Source: Omphiscola glabra
Lineage: Eukaryota > Mollusca > Gastropoda > Lymnaeidae
Length of the DNA stretch: 64,000 nt
Reading direction: 5' to 3'
Assembly: GCA_964017045.1 (NCBI GenBank)
Contig: OZ024797.1
Span: 16,450,863 to 16,514,862, forward strand
A program made the position numbers and the translations under genes. Below, piece after piece: positions 23,590 to 35,257 of the stretch. Position 1 is the stretch's first letter. Every line of letters starts with the position of its first letter. A model generated the notes under the pieces. That model worked only from the letters and a program-made list of their open reading frames with translations, made no database searches and was not told the origin of the DNA.

Positions 23590-24352
23590 TTACAATACAA
23601 TAAAATTATGACAAGAAAACTTGACATTAGATACAGGCTTAAAAGACAATGCGATAAAGTTATGAAAGGAAAACATGACATTACATACAGGCTTAAAAAG
23701 ACAATTCAATAAAAGTATGACAGGAAAACCTGACATTAGATACAGGCTTAAAAAGACAATGCAATAAAATTATGACAGGAAAACCTGACATAAGATAGAG
23801 GCTTAAAAGACAGTGCAATAAATTTATGACAGGAAAACCTGACATAAGATAGAGGCTTAAAAGACAGTGCAATAAAATTATGACAGGAAAACCTGACATA
23901 AGATAGAGGCTTAAAAGACAGTGCAATAAAATTATGACAGGAAAACCTGACATAAGATAGAGGCTTAAAAGACAGTGCAATATAATTATGACAGGAAAAC
24001 CTGACATTAGATACAGGCTTAAAAAGACAATTCAATAAAATTATGACAGGAAAACCTGACATTAGATACAGGCTTAAAAAGACAATGCAATAAAATTATG
24101 ACAGGAAAACCTGACATTAGATACAGGCTTAAAAAGACAATTCAATAAAAGTATGACAGGAAAACCTGACATTAGATACAGGCTTAAAAAGACAATTCAA
24201 TAAAAGTATGACAGGAAAACCTGACATTAGATACAGGCTTAAAAAGACAATTCAATAAAATTATGACAGGAAAACCTGACATTACATACAGGCTTAAAAA
24301 GACAATGCAATAAAATTATGACAGGAAAACCTGACATAAGATACTGGCTTAA
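23590..24352. repeat. 54/55-bp minisatellite, about 14 copies
   Basis: The unit contains ATGACAGGAAAACCTGACAT. CAGG/CCTG is a small inverted repeat, and AATAAA occurs in most units on the + strand. Minus-strand frames (MSGFPVIILLHCLL repeated) are repeat-derived. Confidence 0.96.
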
Positions 24353-24619
24353 AAGAAGCCTCTGCCAATTTATGTCCAGAAATTTTTATGTTGGAGCACA
24401 ATGCATTTGATCTAACTTTTAAAACTTTTTTGTATACCTTAGTGAAAACTATGCACACTATAATGTTAATCAATTTGGACTTACAAATATACATTTTGTG
24501 CAAAGCTCAAACATTTATTTGAATACTTTATTCACTTTTAAAATCTATCTGAAGCTTAAGAAAGACATTACCAAAATGTTTCCACATGCCAATTTTCTGC
24601 ACACCATGACAATAAATAT

Positions 24620-24905
24620 TTCTGCAGTTTTATCAGTACAGAAGTTGTGATGTAAGGATATTCCTAAAGCTGTTTCAGTAAAGAAGTTGTGATGTAATGA
24701 TATTCCTAAAGCTGTTTCAGTAAAGAAGTTGTGATGTAATGATATTCCTAAAGCTGTTTCAGTAAAGAAGTTGTGATGTAATGATATTCCTAAAGCTGTT
24801 TCAGTAAAGAAGTTGTAATGTAATGATATTCCTAAAGCTGTTTCAGTAAAGAAGTTGTGATGTAAAGATATTTCTACAGCTGTTTCAGTACAGAAGTTGT
24901 GATGT
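24620..24905. repeat. 42-bp minisatellite, about 7 copies
   Basis: The unit contains GCTGTTTCAGTAAAGAAGTT. The minus-strand frame (HHNFFTETALGISL repeated) is repeat-derived. Confidence 0.95.
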
Positions 24906-25296
24906 ATTTTTTTGGGGGGTTTGTTCACAAATGACAAACTTTACTGTTGCGTACTTAGTGCAACTGTTGCATACTGAGTGCAACATGACTGTACATTTAA
25001 TTAAATGCTTATTTTATTGACATATTCACAGGGCAAATGAAATTATCAATTACTGATTCCTTTTTATGATTGCTCTAAGTGGGTGTTTCTCAAACTGTTA
25101 AAAATTTAGTCAGTGTAACTATCTGATGCCCAAGCAATGAGAACATGGTGTATAAATGTATTGAGTAAATAGAATTGCTGTGGGAAGCTTAATTATACAT
25201 GCTTCATTACCAACATGCATGAAATGTTCAGTTATGCTGGTACAACACAGGATAAGAAACATATCTTCTGGGTTCCTCTCAACTATTCCTCACTCT

Positions 25297-25640
25297 GTCA
25301 TACAGTCATAGTTTTGTTAGCATGACAGTATTGCCATTTGATCAGCACTAACTCTATCATGCAGGCATAGTTTTGTGTGCATGACAGTATTGCCATGTGA
25401 TCAGCACCAACTCTATAATACAGGCATAGTTTTGTGTGCATGACAGTATTGCCATGTGATCAGCACCAACTCTATAATAAAGGCATAGTTTTGTGTGCAT
25501 GACAGTATTGCCATGTGATCAGCACCAACTCTATAATACAGGCATAGTTTTGTGTGCATGACAGTATTGCCATATGATCAGCACCAACTCTATAATACAG
25601 GCATAGTTTTGTGTGCATGACAGTATTGCCATATGCATAT
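25297..25640. repeat. about 59-bp minisatellite, about 6 copies
   Basis: The unit contains GTGTGCATGACAGTATTGCC. The first copy is the most diverged. Confidence 0.94.
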
Positions 25641-25959
25641 CAGCATATTTTGATGTTGTAAAGGTAACTTACTTTCTTACTTTCTATTTGAGAAACACTT
25701 TCCTCGGAACTGAGGAGAAATAAAGACAAGATATCAAAACAGGGATTCAATAAAACCAACCTGTTAACTTAAATGTCTTGAGAATTAATTTTTGAAAACT
25801 ATCAAGTAATAAACAGCATACGATAAAAAATCTATTCAATTATTTTCTGTTTTTGATTCCTAAAATGAACCAATGATGTATCTGTGTTTTAAACCTTCAC
25901 CTCAGACCTCCTGATGATGCTTTTTGTTTGTATGTGTATGTCGCTGGTGAAAGCAAGGT

Positions 25960-26490
25960 ATGAGGTTATACCTTCTATCTCTGTATGTGTATGTAACTGG
26001 TAGTAACAAGAAGTAAGGGCTATATCTTCTCTATCTCTGTGTATTTATCACTGGTAGTAACAAGAAGTAAGGGTCATATCTTCTCTATCTCTGTGTATTT
26101 GTCACTGGTAGAAACAAGAAGTAAGGGTCATATCTTCTCTATCTCTGTGTATTTATTACTGGTAGAAACAATAAGTAAGGGTCATATCTTCTCTATCTCT
26201 GTGTATTTATCACTGGTAGTAACAAGAAGTAAGGGTCATATCTTCTCTATCTCTGTGTATTTGTCACTGGTAGAAACAAGAAGTAAGGGTCATATCTTCT
26301 CTATCTCTGTGTATTTGTCACTGGTAGAAACAAGAAGTAAGGGTCATATCTTCTCTATCTCTGTGTATTTATCACTGGTAGAAACAAGAAGTAAGGGTCA
26401 TATCTTCTCCATCTCTGTGTATTTGTCACTGGTAGAAACAAGAACTAAGGGCCATACCTTCTCTATCTCTGTGTATTTATTATCACTGGT
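25960..26490. repeat. 54-bp minisatellite, about 10 copies
   Basis: The unit contains GTCACTGGTAGAAACAAGAA. The + frame of 167 codons (SVYLSLVETRSKGHIF repeated) is repeat-derived. It is the last large minisatellite before RALGAPA1. Confidence 0.95.
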
Positions 26491-26850
26491 TGAGATCACC
26501 TGCCCCTATGAGCCTGTATACATAAACACCTTTCAAACATAAATGTACAGAAATCTTCTACTCCCTGCTAAACAATTCTTAAATTGGCCAATGGAATTAT
26601 TAAATATAGTGCTAACTAATTTTAACATTAAATTTTTCGGCAAAATTGCTTTTGGAAGAATGTATAATAAATGGGGAGGGGGGACGACTTTGTTCAAGCC
26701 GTCCCGTGTGAACTAAATATGTAGTGGAAAAAGATATGTTTAGGCTTGTTAAAAAAAAGACATGGCAATTAAACGGAAGTTTCTGCTTAATGCCTTCTCG
26801 GCAGACAATACACAACAAAAATTAAAAATTATTTGAAATTTAAAAAAAAA

Positions 26851-27940
26851 TTCCGTATCCAGATCTCAGCGTAGCTCAATTAAAGGTGGGAGCTAACATG
26901 TATACAGTCATTTATGTTAAGGAGAGATATGATCAAATCTTCTAGTACTAAATACACTGTGCCTTGAGACCACGGCAGCGTCCCCGAGGAAACTTGGGGG
27001 CGCCCACAAGGGGTTTGCCTCTTCGTGGTGTGGCGGATTAGTAGGGTGAACTTGTCCACCCGAAGCCAAAAACCCCGACCGACTGCATGACTCCCAACGC
27101 AGCGGGAATAGCAGTGTCTAACATGATTACTTATTGCCGTTGATGGATATGAGGCTTGGGTGGCGAATAAGCCCATGCCGATGATTATAGTTACGCGGCC
27201 GTGAGAAAGCCGCTCCTAGGCAACCGTTTCGTTCCAACTTTCCGTCCCGACCGAAAGACTCCATAGGCGGTGGGGGTGGTAACTCAATACCTTCCCTCCG
27301 GAGTGGAAGCAAACCCACCCAGACTCTTGGGAGAGTGGACTGCGAACGCTTTAAACGCAGCGTTCTCGGTCGACCGGACGTCCCCCAGCCGGGGTGGGGG
27401 AGGTTCTCAGCGTGCCGCCGCACGGTCTGTCGGCGGGGAGACTCGGCGTCTGGCCCGTGTGGAAGTGTGCCGGGGTGGGGGAGGTTCCCAGCGTGCCGCC
27501 GCACGGTCTGTCGGCGGGGAGACTCGGCGTCTGGCCCGTGTGGAAGTGTGCCGGGGTGGGGGAGGTTCCCAGCGTGCCGCCGCACGGTCTGTCGGCGGGG
27601 AGACTCGGCGTCTGGCCCGTGTGGAAGTGTTCCCGGGGTGGGGGCATTAAAAGCTCAAGCTCGACGGCCCATCGACGCCATCTCCTCTGTGGAAAAACAA
27701 CTTGCAAATTTAAATGTTTGAAAGTCAAACAATGACTGTCTTTTTGATAAAGACTAAAACAGAAAGAAATCACGATGTTTATGAAGGTTGGGCTACCCCG
27801 CAGCAAAGAAATTTAAAGCACAATTTTAACGTGTAAACTAAAAAAAAAGATTCGACCAAATTTCCTTTCGATCAAATTTCCGTCGATCAATTTTCCGTCG
27901 ACGAAATTTCTTTCGATCAAATTTCCGGATACGGGACAAG
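26851..27940. mobile_element. GC-rich composite with a foldback-type right end
   Basis: The right 115 bp (about 27815-27940) match the right arm of the foldback element at 47285-47567, with repeated TTTCGATCAAATTTCCG. The left edge CCGTATCC and right edge GGATACGG are inverted. The interior 26930-27660 is much more GC-rich than its surroundings. Boundaries and class are uncertain. Confidence 0.4.
27391..27640. repeat. 81-bp GC-rich repeat, 3 copies plus a partial
   Basis: Copies start with GGGGTGGGGGAGGTT at 27391, 27472 and 27553, with a broken fourth at 27635. At 81 bp, the repeat leaves several frames open on both strands. Composition is unlike the neighbours. Confidence 0.93.
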
Positions 27941-28439
27941 TACAGATCAATATTGTGTAAAATATTAAAACTCGAGTTTGAAGACCTATTCAAATAATTA
28001 ATTTGATCAAACTGTATGAATGAAGTGCATTAAATAATAAAACGACTCGAATTTGACAACTGAAAATTAAATGATAAATGCAATCACTTCATAAATTTCG
28101 ATTTACCAGAATCAGAGAAATAAAGAACCAATCTACAATATTATAGAGTTTATCTCGTATTTTAGTTTCTTTGCAACAATATTAAACATGCTTTTAAATT
28201 ATAATTCTCTGCCGTTACTGGTACTCAAAACTCCGAATTTCAAATACAATATGCATAAAAAAGCAAACTATTGGACATGGCTGGCATGCTTATAATTGAA
28301 AAATTGTGATTTTTTTATCGGCCTTAATAAAGCCATTTTAGGCCTTATACTTTCACTATAATCTTTCTTTAAAATTTAGTTTTTAGCTTTCTTGTTTTCA
28401 AACGTGAAAGTGTAGTCTTCTTCAACAATAACATCGGAG

Positions 28440-29395
28440 AATGGCTCAAGACCACGGTTTGAGTACTACAGGGCTGCTTGCTCTCCCCTACCCTGTTCAA
28501 CATCTTCTTAGAGAGAATTATTTCAGATGCACTGGAATCGCATGTAGGGACAGTCAGCATTGGTGGCAGAACAATCACCAACCTACGATTTGCGGATGAC
28601 ATAGACGGACTGGCTGGAAGCGAAGTAGAGCTAGCCAGTCTAGTAAAGAGTCTCGACAAGACTTCATCGTCCTTTGGTATGCAAATCAGTGCAGAAAAGA
28701 CAAAAATGACGACGAATAGCACCACTGGCATCACCACTGAAATTAAGGTCGGTGAGACAGTTGGGCAGCTTCAAGTACCTCGGAGCAATAGCCTCAGAAG
28801 AAGGCTCCAAGCCCGAATTGATGGCCAGGATTGCACAGACCACAACAGCACTAAAGAAGCTCAAGAAAATAATAATATGGAACGACAAAAATATAGCCCC
28901 CAGCACCAAAATTAGGCTCATGCGCTCATTAATCCTCTCCATTTCTTATATGTCTTTGAGTCCTGGACATTAACAGCAGAACTTGAACGGAAAATAAAGG
29001 CGATGGAGATGAGATGTTTCAGAGGCATTCTTGGCATCTGCTATAGAGACCATATCACCTATGAATCATGAACAAGTGAAAGGAAGGATTCGTCAAGCAA
29101 CTGGGAAGTACGATGACCTCCTGGTGTCTGTAAAAAAAGCGCAAACTTGAATGGTATGGCCACATGACCAGAAAACAAGGGCTCGCCAAAGAAATCTTGC
29201 AGGGCACTACTAGAGGAGGAAGAAGAAGATGAAGACAGAGAAAAGATGGGAAGATAATATCAAAGAATGGACGGGAAAAAACTAGGCGATGCTATGTGTA
29301 GGGCAGAAGACCGAGAGGAATGAAGAAGAATAGTTTGCATGTCATCTGTGGCGCCCCAACTGTCGAAGGACTACGGGACATGATGATAATAATGA
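28440..29395 (+). pseudogene. decayed RTE-type non-LTR retrotransposon, reverse transcriptase 3' half
   Basis: Fragments in shifting frames match the RTE-type endonuclease/reverse transcriptase common in aquatic invertebrates: SPTLFNIFLERIISDALE, then GGRTITNLRFADDIDGLAGS with the FADD catalytic motif, SFKYLGAIASEEGSKPELM, WTLTAELERKIKAMEMRCFR and EWYGHMTRKQGLAKEILQG. At least three frameshifts or stops are present. It ends in an ATGATGATAATAATGATGA tail typical of RTE 3' ends. The 5' part (endonuclease and RT fingers) is missing. Confidence 0.85.
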
Positions 29396-29439
29396 TGAAA
29401 TGTAGCAATAAAATTATGTGGAGACCTTAATAAAACAAT

Positions 29440-29960
29440 TTTAACAAAATAAAACTTAAAATAATTAACCTCCTGGTTTAGAAAAAAAATTGACGAAAAG
29501 TTAATTTGAAAAGCTACTGCTGCCGATATCTTGGTATATTTAAATACTTCATTTTATTTTTAAACTAATAAAGCGGTAGCGATAAAATTTTCCAAAGTAA
29601 CAGATTCAGATAGTGTTCCGCTGAAATTAAAGACATCTTATTCATTATTAATTATCATTAAAATAACTAACCTCCAAATTTAAAAAAAGAAAACATTGAC
29701 GAAAAGCCACATCGACCGATATAGACATAATGATCATAATGGTACAATTAAATCGAAGGTATAAATGCTTTATTTATTTTAAAACTAATTAAGTTATTTA
29801 CTATTGTCATAAAATTTGTCACAATAACAGATAGTGTTCCGCTGAAATTTAAAGTAAAATTTTAATTATTTTTCCCCATTAAAATAATTTACCTACTCAT
29901 TAAAAAAAAAAATTGGCGAAAAGCTACTGCGTCCGACAAATTGGTATATTTAAATACCGT
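29440..29960. repeat. diverged tandem repeat of about 205-220 bp, 2.5 copies
   Basis: Blocks starting near 29456, 29661 and 29881 share AAAATAATTAACCTCC-like starts, TTGACGAAAAG, and CAGATAGTGTTCCGCTGAAA. Diverged, so old. Confidence 0.7.
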
Positions 29961-30840
29961 TTTTAAATACCGTGATGTGTCACCGTTTTTTCATTTTTTA
30001 AACCTTAAATTATATAATAAAATATTATCATTCGAAGAAAGAGCAAAATTATGATATTTTTAAGTAACTGAAAAAGCTCATGAACTGAAGTAATGTGCTT
30101 GAATAGTGTCATATTAAATATTTAGGGGCTATGATAGTTTTCAAATTGAGGAGCCATGGTATGAATAGTCAAATGTTTCGTATGCCTTTTTATTTATACC
30201 TCTTCCTGTTCTCTCGGATACTACTTTGCATTTAAATGTTTATTTTTTTTATTTGAGAGCCCTTTTACTGTTGTTTTTTCAATGAAGAAGGCGTTTAGCC
30301 GACACGTTCCTTGTTTTGTTGCGTTCTTTTATTTCAGGTTTTCTCATATTTTGTTTCGCTCATTTCATTTTACCTAACCAGATTGCTGTCTCTCCTCTTT
30401 ATTTCCTCTTTTAAATTTAAACAATACGTCTCGTGATTGTCGTAATAAACGAAATTATTTCTATCCTTAAATTGTGAGAGATGACAGGAGCAGTATTAAG
30501 GCTTTATAAAAGAAAGCGACCAGTGACAGTGTGCTGTCTTTTCTTTGTGTGCATATAGCCTAAGCTTAAGTGCAACAACTATGGTGATCACATTCACATA
30601 CACACTTTTTGTTGAGTTTACGAGTCATTTCTTTTTGGGACACTGCAATTAATAGGCCTACTTATTCGTCTCTGGTGTGTGTGGGGGTGGGGTTGTGAGG
30701 GCAAGAGGACTCAAGGGGAGTAACAATCGCATTGTTAGATTTAACAATAATTATATTAATTATGGTAATATAATTTAAATATACACCGTCAACACGCAAA
30801 ACCGAAACTGGTTTCTTCAGTTGTTACTTACTACTAAAAC
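29961..30840. other. intergenic, upstream of RALGAPA1
   Basis: AT-rich with no coding signal. 30281-30306 has GAAGAAGGC...GCCGACACG, resembling a degraded hammerhead-like or Penelope-type terminal motif. Confidence 0.5.
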
Positions 30841-30972
30841 GGAAGCTAGAAAGACGCATGCGTAGAAGCAATTATTCACCGCCATTGAAAAATAACTATA
30901 GCATCAGCCGATGGAGTTTAATACATCGTACCAGAAATGATAAAAATACTATTGAATTAGCACAATAACCCA
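30841..30972 (+). promoter_or_regulatory. probable RALGAPA1 core promoter / 5' UTR
   Basis: Just upstream of the start codon are the palindrome ACGCATGCGT (30854-30863, resembling an NRF-1 site) and CCGCCATTG (30879-30887, resembling a YY1 site). Both are typical of TATA-less housekeeping promoters. An in-frame TAG at 30958-30960 limits the N-terminus. The motif assignments are by eye and the transcription start was not determined. Confidence 0.45.
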
Positions 30973-31099
30973 ATGTCTGGGACTCTGGCCTTATTTAGGA
31001 AGACTGCCGGGCATGGCGATATTAAAAAGTCGGCACAGAAAGTGGCCGACACGAAAAAAGATACGGTTACTCGTCTAAAGCACCTTCGTCTTGTTTTAG
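30973..31099 (+). CDS. RALGAPA1: RALGAPA1 exon 1
   Basis: Residues 1-42. It contains [16 protein letters not shown] and [10 protein letters not shown], the conserved family N-terminus. Donor TTTTAG|GTAAAC, phase 1. It has about six more leading residues than the human start. Confidence 0.95.
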
Positions 31100-34000
31100 G
31101 TAAACTCAACACAACTCAAATTGTAAACAAGCCGATATTGTTCTTCAGCTCTTTTTCAACTGTCTTTAGTTATGTATTGTCATTGTTTTCTGTGAGTCCC
31201 ATTTCAAAAACCGAAGTTCAGACCTTTCTGGAATCAAATTCTTAGTCTTACTAAAGGTGCTAAGATTCAGTCTGACTCTAGATTAGGCTAGGTGACAACA
31301 GGTTGTGATTTCTGGTTTGGCTTTGGTAGATACTTTGGTAAAAAATGTAACAATTTTTGTAAAATAAACCAATGGCATAGTTGAATAGAGCTAATTTTTA
31401 ACAGAATTATAACACCAAAATCATATTTTTAGCTGTTGTAGTTTTAAAGTTATGAATTTTTAAAGTACGACTTAGTTTGTCATTTTTTAACATGGACAGC
31501 ATCGCCACATTCTGTGACCCAATTCTGCTGTTCGCGTCACGAGCTAAATAACTCTCGTTTTAATGATAATTTTATACGACTTTTATTTTCAGAACTAATG
31601 CTGTATTAAAAAATAATGTTATACAATTATAATTTATCTAACTATGCACTTTGTATACCAGTAAATTTAATATAATGTATTAATATAAGGCTTTTCTGTT
31701 TACCAAATCTACAGCGTCCATTATACCACTATAAGTATAAGTATAAGCCAAGCTATATAGTCTATACTATATAAGGCAATGCATCCCCTAAAATACTGTT
31801 TGGGATCTACTTATTTTGAACTTTCAACTTTGGCACATGACTAATTATTTAAAACTTTCTCTGACCAATTGTTGAAAAGTTTTGCACACGGCAAACTCTT
31901 ATGAATGAAACTCTGAGGTAGTACTGCCATTATGCAAGGGCTGTGAATGGTGGCCCATGACGACCTTTTGCACACGGAGAATTCTGATAGCTAATAATAT
32001 GGACTCTACCGGGTTTTTAAAACTCAAATTAAAACCTTCCAGTTTAAATCTCTTTCAAATGCATTCTGAAACACAAGTTATCAAATATTTTGAAGTATAT
32101 AGTGGTAATAATTGAATATTTCCTAAGCTAAGTATCGGCGTCTTCCGCCATTTAAAAGGGGGCGTGATCACTAATCCAAAATGGCCTGGGCGACCTGTGC
32201 ATAATGAGGTCAACGTTGAGGAGAATTGAGAAAATGTGATGTGAGCTAGCGCAATGAAATTTTGCACACATATACTTCAATATATTATGCAGGCCTACAT
32301 TTAATATGAAAAACCTACCCTGAATATTTAGACCGAATTTTTTAATGCAAAGATGCCTTATATTAACATATGATTTTCCTCACTTAAAGTTGTTTTAATG
32401 AAAAAAATAACTTAATAGGAATGTAGGTCAACATTTCTCCTAACGTGAATGGGCGGAGTTTGACCTTAATTATGGACCAGAAGGACGCCTGATTTATTCT
32501 AATTACATGCACATAAAAAATTAAAAACTCGGATTTCATTGCGCCGACCCCCGTTTCCGATACAAATTTTATAGGAGTGTTTCTTGCTTTGGCGAAGTAC
32601 CTAGCTTTAGTAGTTGGTTGGACTTTTAGTAAGTAAGTAGACCTTAGGGGGCATCCATAAATGATGTCACACAAATTTTGCCGATTTTTTTAACCCCCCC
32701 CCTCTTCTCCATTGTCACTAAAAGTTAGACCCCCGCCTCAAATATGTCACAAATCTCTGCACCTCCCCCCTTTTATAAAAATTCCCTGTAGCCTGTGAAC
32801 ACTACTGCCTTTACAAACCCTTAAGAAATTCACCTCCCGTGGATATCAAATTACTGCACCTGTATCAGAAACATTTCACTAGAACAGTTGTTCTTAACCA
32901 GGGGTAAAATGTACCTCCCCAGCCCTGAAGTGTGAGTGTGGAAGACCAGAAAATTGTATTCAATGGCATAGCTATGGGGGTGCATACCGCACCGGGTGAC
33001 ACCATCTCAGGGGGTGACAACAAAAATTAAAAATTGCATATTTACAGAGCAGGCAAAGCTCGTTCTGATTTTCATAACAGGATAACCGACGACACATACA
33101 TTTTCCACACATATAACCAATCAAAATGTGTGTTCTAATAAAATTTCAAGGTTGATGCGTCAGCATTTAAGCTACCTTATTATTAGGTCAGAACATACCT
33201 TTTTGACCATGATTCAAAGCCAAATGAAGTGTTTGGTAACTATTGTGACAGGAACCTATATTTATCTAAATTCTGAAAAATAAAGCTATCCTTTGATAAC
33301 AATGGGCGATTCTAATACATTTCACATTTCTATAATACCTCCAGACCTTCAATTAATTTGTTTTTGTTCTTGTATTTGTTATACTTATAATGTGGACTAA
33401 GTTTAACAAGAAGAATTACATCGTTGTCGCTGCTTTTATATTTTTTAAAATCGTTTTTATGGCAATTTATGCATTTTAATTAGCAGCGGTAAATGGTTTT
33501 CTGGTGAATTTTGTTGGCGTATTTCTTGTATTGGTAATTTTTTCCACTGTTTTTGATTAAAGAAATAAAACTATGATAACTAAACTATTTAATTATTTTA
33601 AATTTTATTACAATATAATTTATACAGTTGGTGGGAAGGGGGATCTTTAAAGCGGAGTGGGCCTGCAGCGCTGCAAAAATAAGGTTAAAAATCCCTGCCC
33701 TAGAGCATATACTAAGATTCCCCCCTACCTCCTGTCAGCCATTTTTTTTTTGCTCCATCCCACATGGCAGTCCTAATTATATTACCCCTGTATCCACATT
33801 TAGCCATAAATTCCCACGACAGTCATTGTAACTACATCCCAATTGTCCTCCTCCTTGGCATCCTGTGAATTGATCAGAGGCCTTTTTCGGACCTCGCGTA
33901 CCTGTACTGATTCTCTCAGTGATCGTAGTTAAAAAAAAAAAATAATTATAATTTTTGCATAAAAGAATAATGTTAAAAATATCTGTAATTTGGGGTTATT

Positions 34001-35209
34001 TAGTGCAATTCTTTACTACAATATTCCGCTTTTCATGTGATGTCACATTACTTAAGGGCCCCCCGTCACACATCGTCACTAAAACCAGACACCCCTGCCT
34101 CCTAGATGCGTGACGTCATTTATGGATGGCCCCTTACCCTCATTTTGGGACCATTTGAAATACATTGTACAGAGAACTTTTCTGCATTTTTTAATTTAAA
34201 TGAAAACACACGTTATCGAACTTGATAAATTATGGCAATGCATGGGGATGGAGTAAATGCTAACCAACTTACTAGGGACTTCGGTTTTGCCTGCGAAACA
34301 TAGAAAATCTGTAACATGATTTCATTATCAGTGGTGACCTCCAATTTTTAATTTGGAGTGTGTATTGTTTCAGATTTGTTTTCTGATTATGTTTTCTTAT
34401 TAAACAGTTTTGTTCTAAAAGAATTTGATGTCTTTTTTTGTGTGGACAGTATATATCTCTTAGACAAAAAGACATCCATAGATGATAGATAACTGCATTA
34501 CATCATATCCAAGATTTGTTAGCTTAGGCCCAGAAGTTTGGTCAGAAAGGGAAACATTTTAGTCAGGTCATCGTGTGTATCAAAATTACCAAATATCCAT
34601 TTACACTGTCACTGGAAATTCATCATACAACCACATAACTCATTTTAAAACAAAATAAAATAATTTAATAGCATCATTAATTTGAGGAGTGGGATTAATA
34701 GCCCTTATTGCAACTAATATATTTATAGTATTTAAATATAAATATATATAGATATATTATATGCCCAATAGAGTATATAGATAGGCCTATCCTCACCACA
34801 GCTTATTATTTTTAGGACCTATTATATGTAATGATATTTTAGACTATGTAATCATATTTTAATGAAAATTATAATTCTTAAGTATGACATAAACTGAATA
34901 ATAATGTAAAATATAATCAGGGTTCCCACACAGACAGGAAATAGTGGGAATTCATTGAATAATTTTCCTGGTCGGGAAAACCTGGAAAATTGCCCTTCTA
35001 GTAAGGAAATTTTCTGGCTAGTCTGGAATTTTTCAATTGTAAAAAATTATAATAAATCTGAATTCCATGAAAATCGACGTTATTCGCAGATCTCATCTAG
35101 TTTTAGCCTTTCAAAAGCCAAATGCTAGTGGTTTCCTCTTAATTGCGCTGTGATCGAAACTTTTATTCATACCATACTACTTTGATAGACCAGAAAAATT
35201 TATTTTATG

Positions 35210-35257
<48 letters not shown>

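Noticed and set aside
27127..27806. Several overlapping frames of 113-152 codons on both strands
   Set aside because: High GC and the 81-bp repeat keep many frames open; no homology is recognised.
28369..28942. Minus-strand frames of 92-122 codons
   Set aside because: Antisense shadows of the RTE reverse transcriptase fragment, which is on the + strand.
34919..35020. hAT element starting CAGGGTTCCCACA
   Set aside because: No matching inverted right end or target duplication was found, so only a lone end-like string remains.
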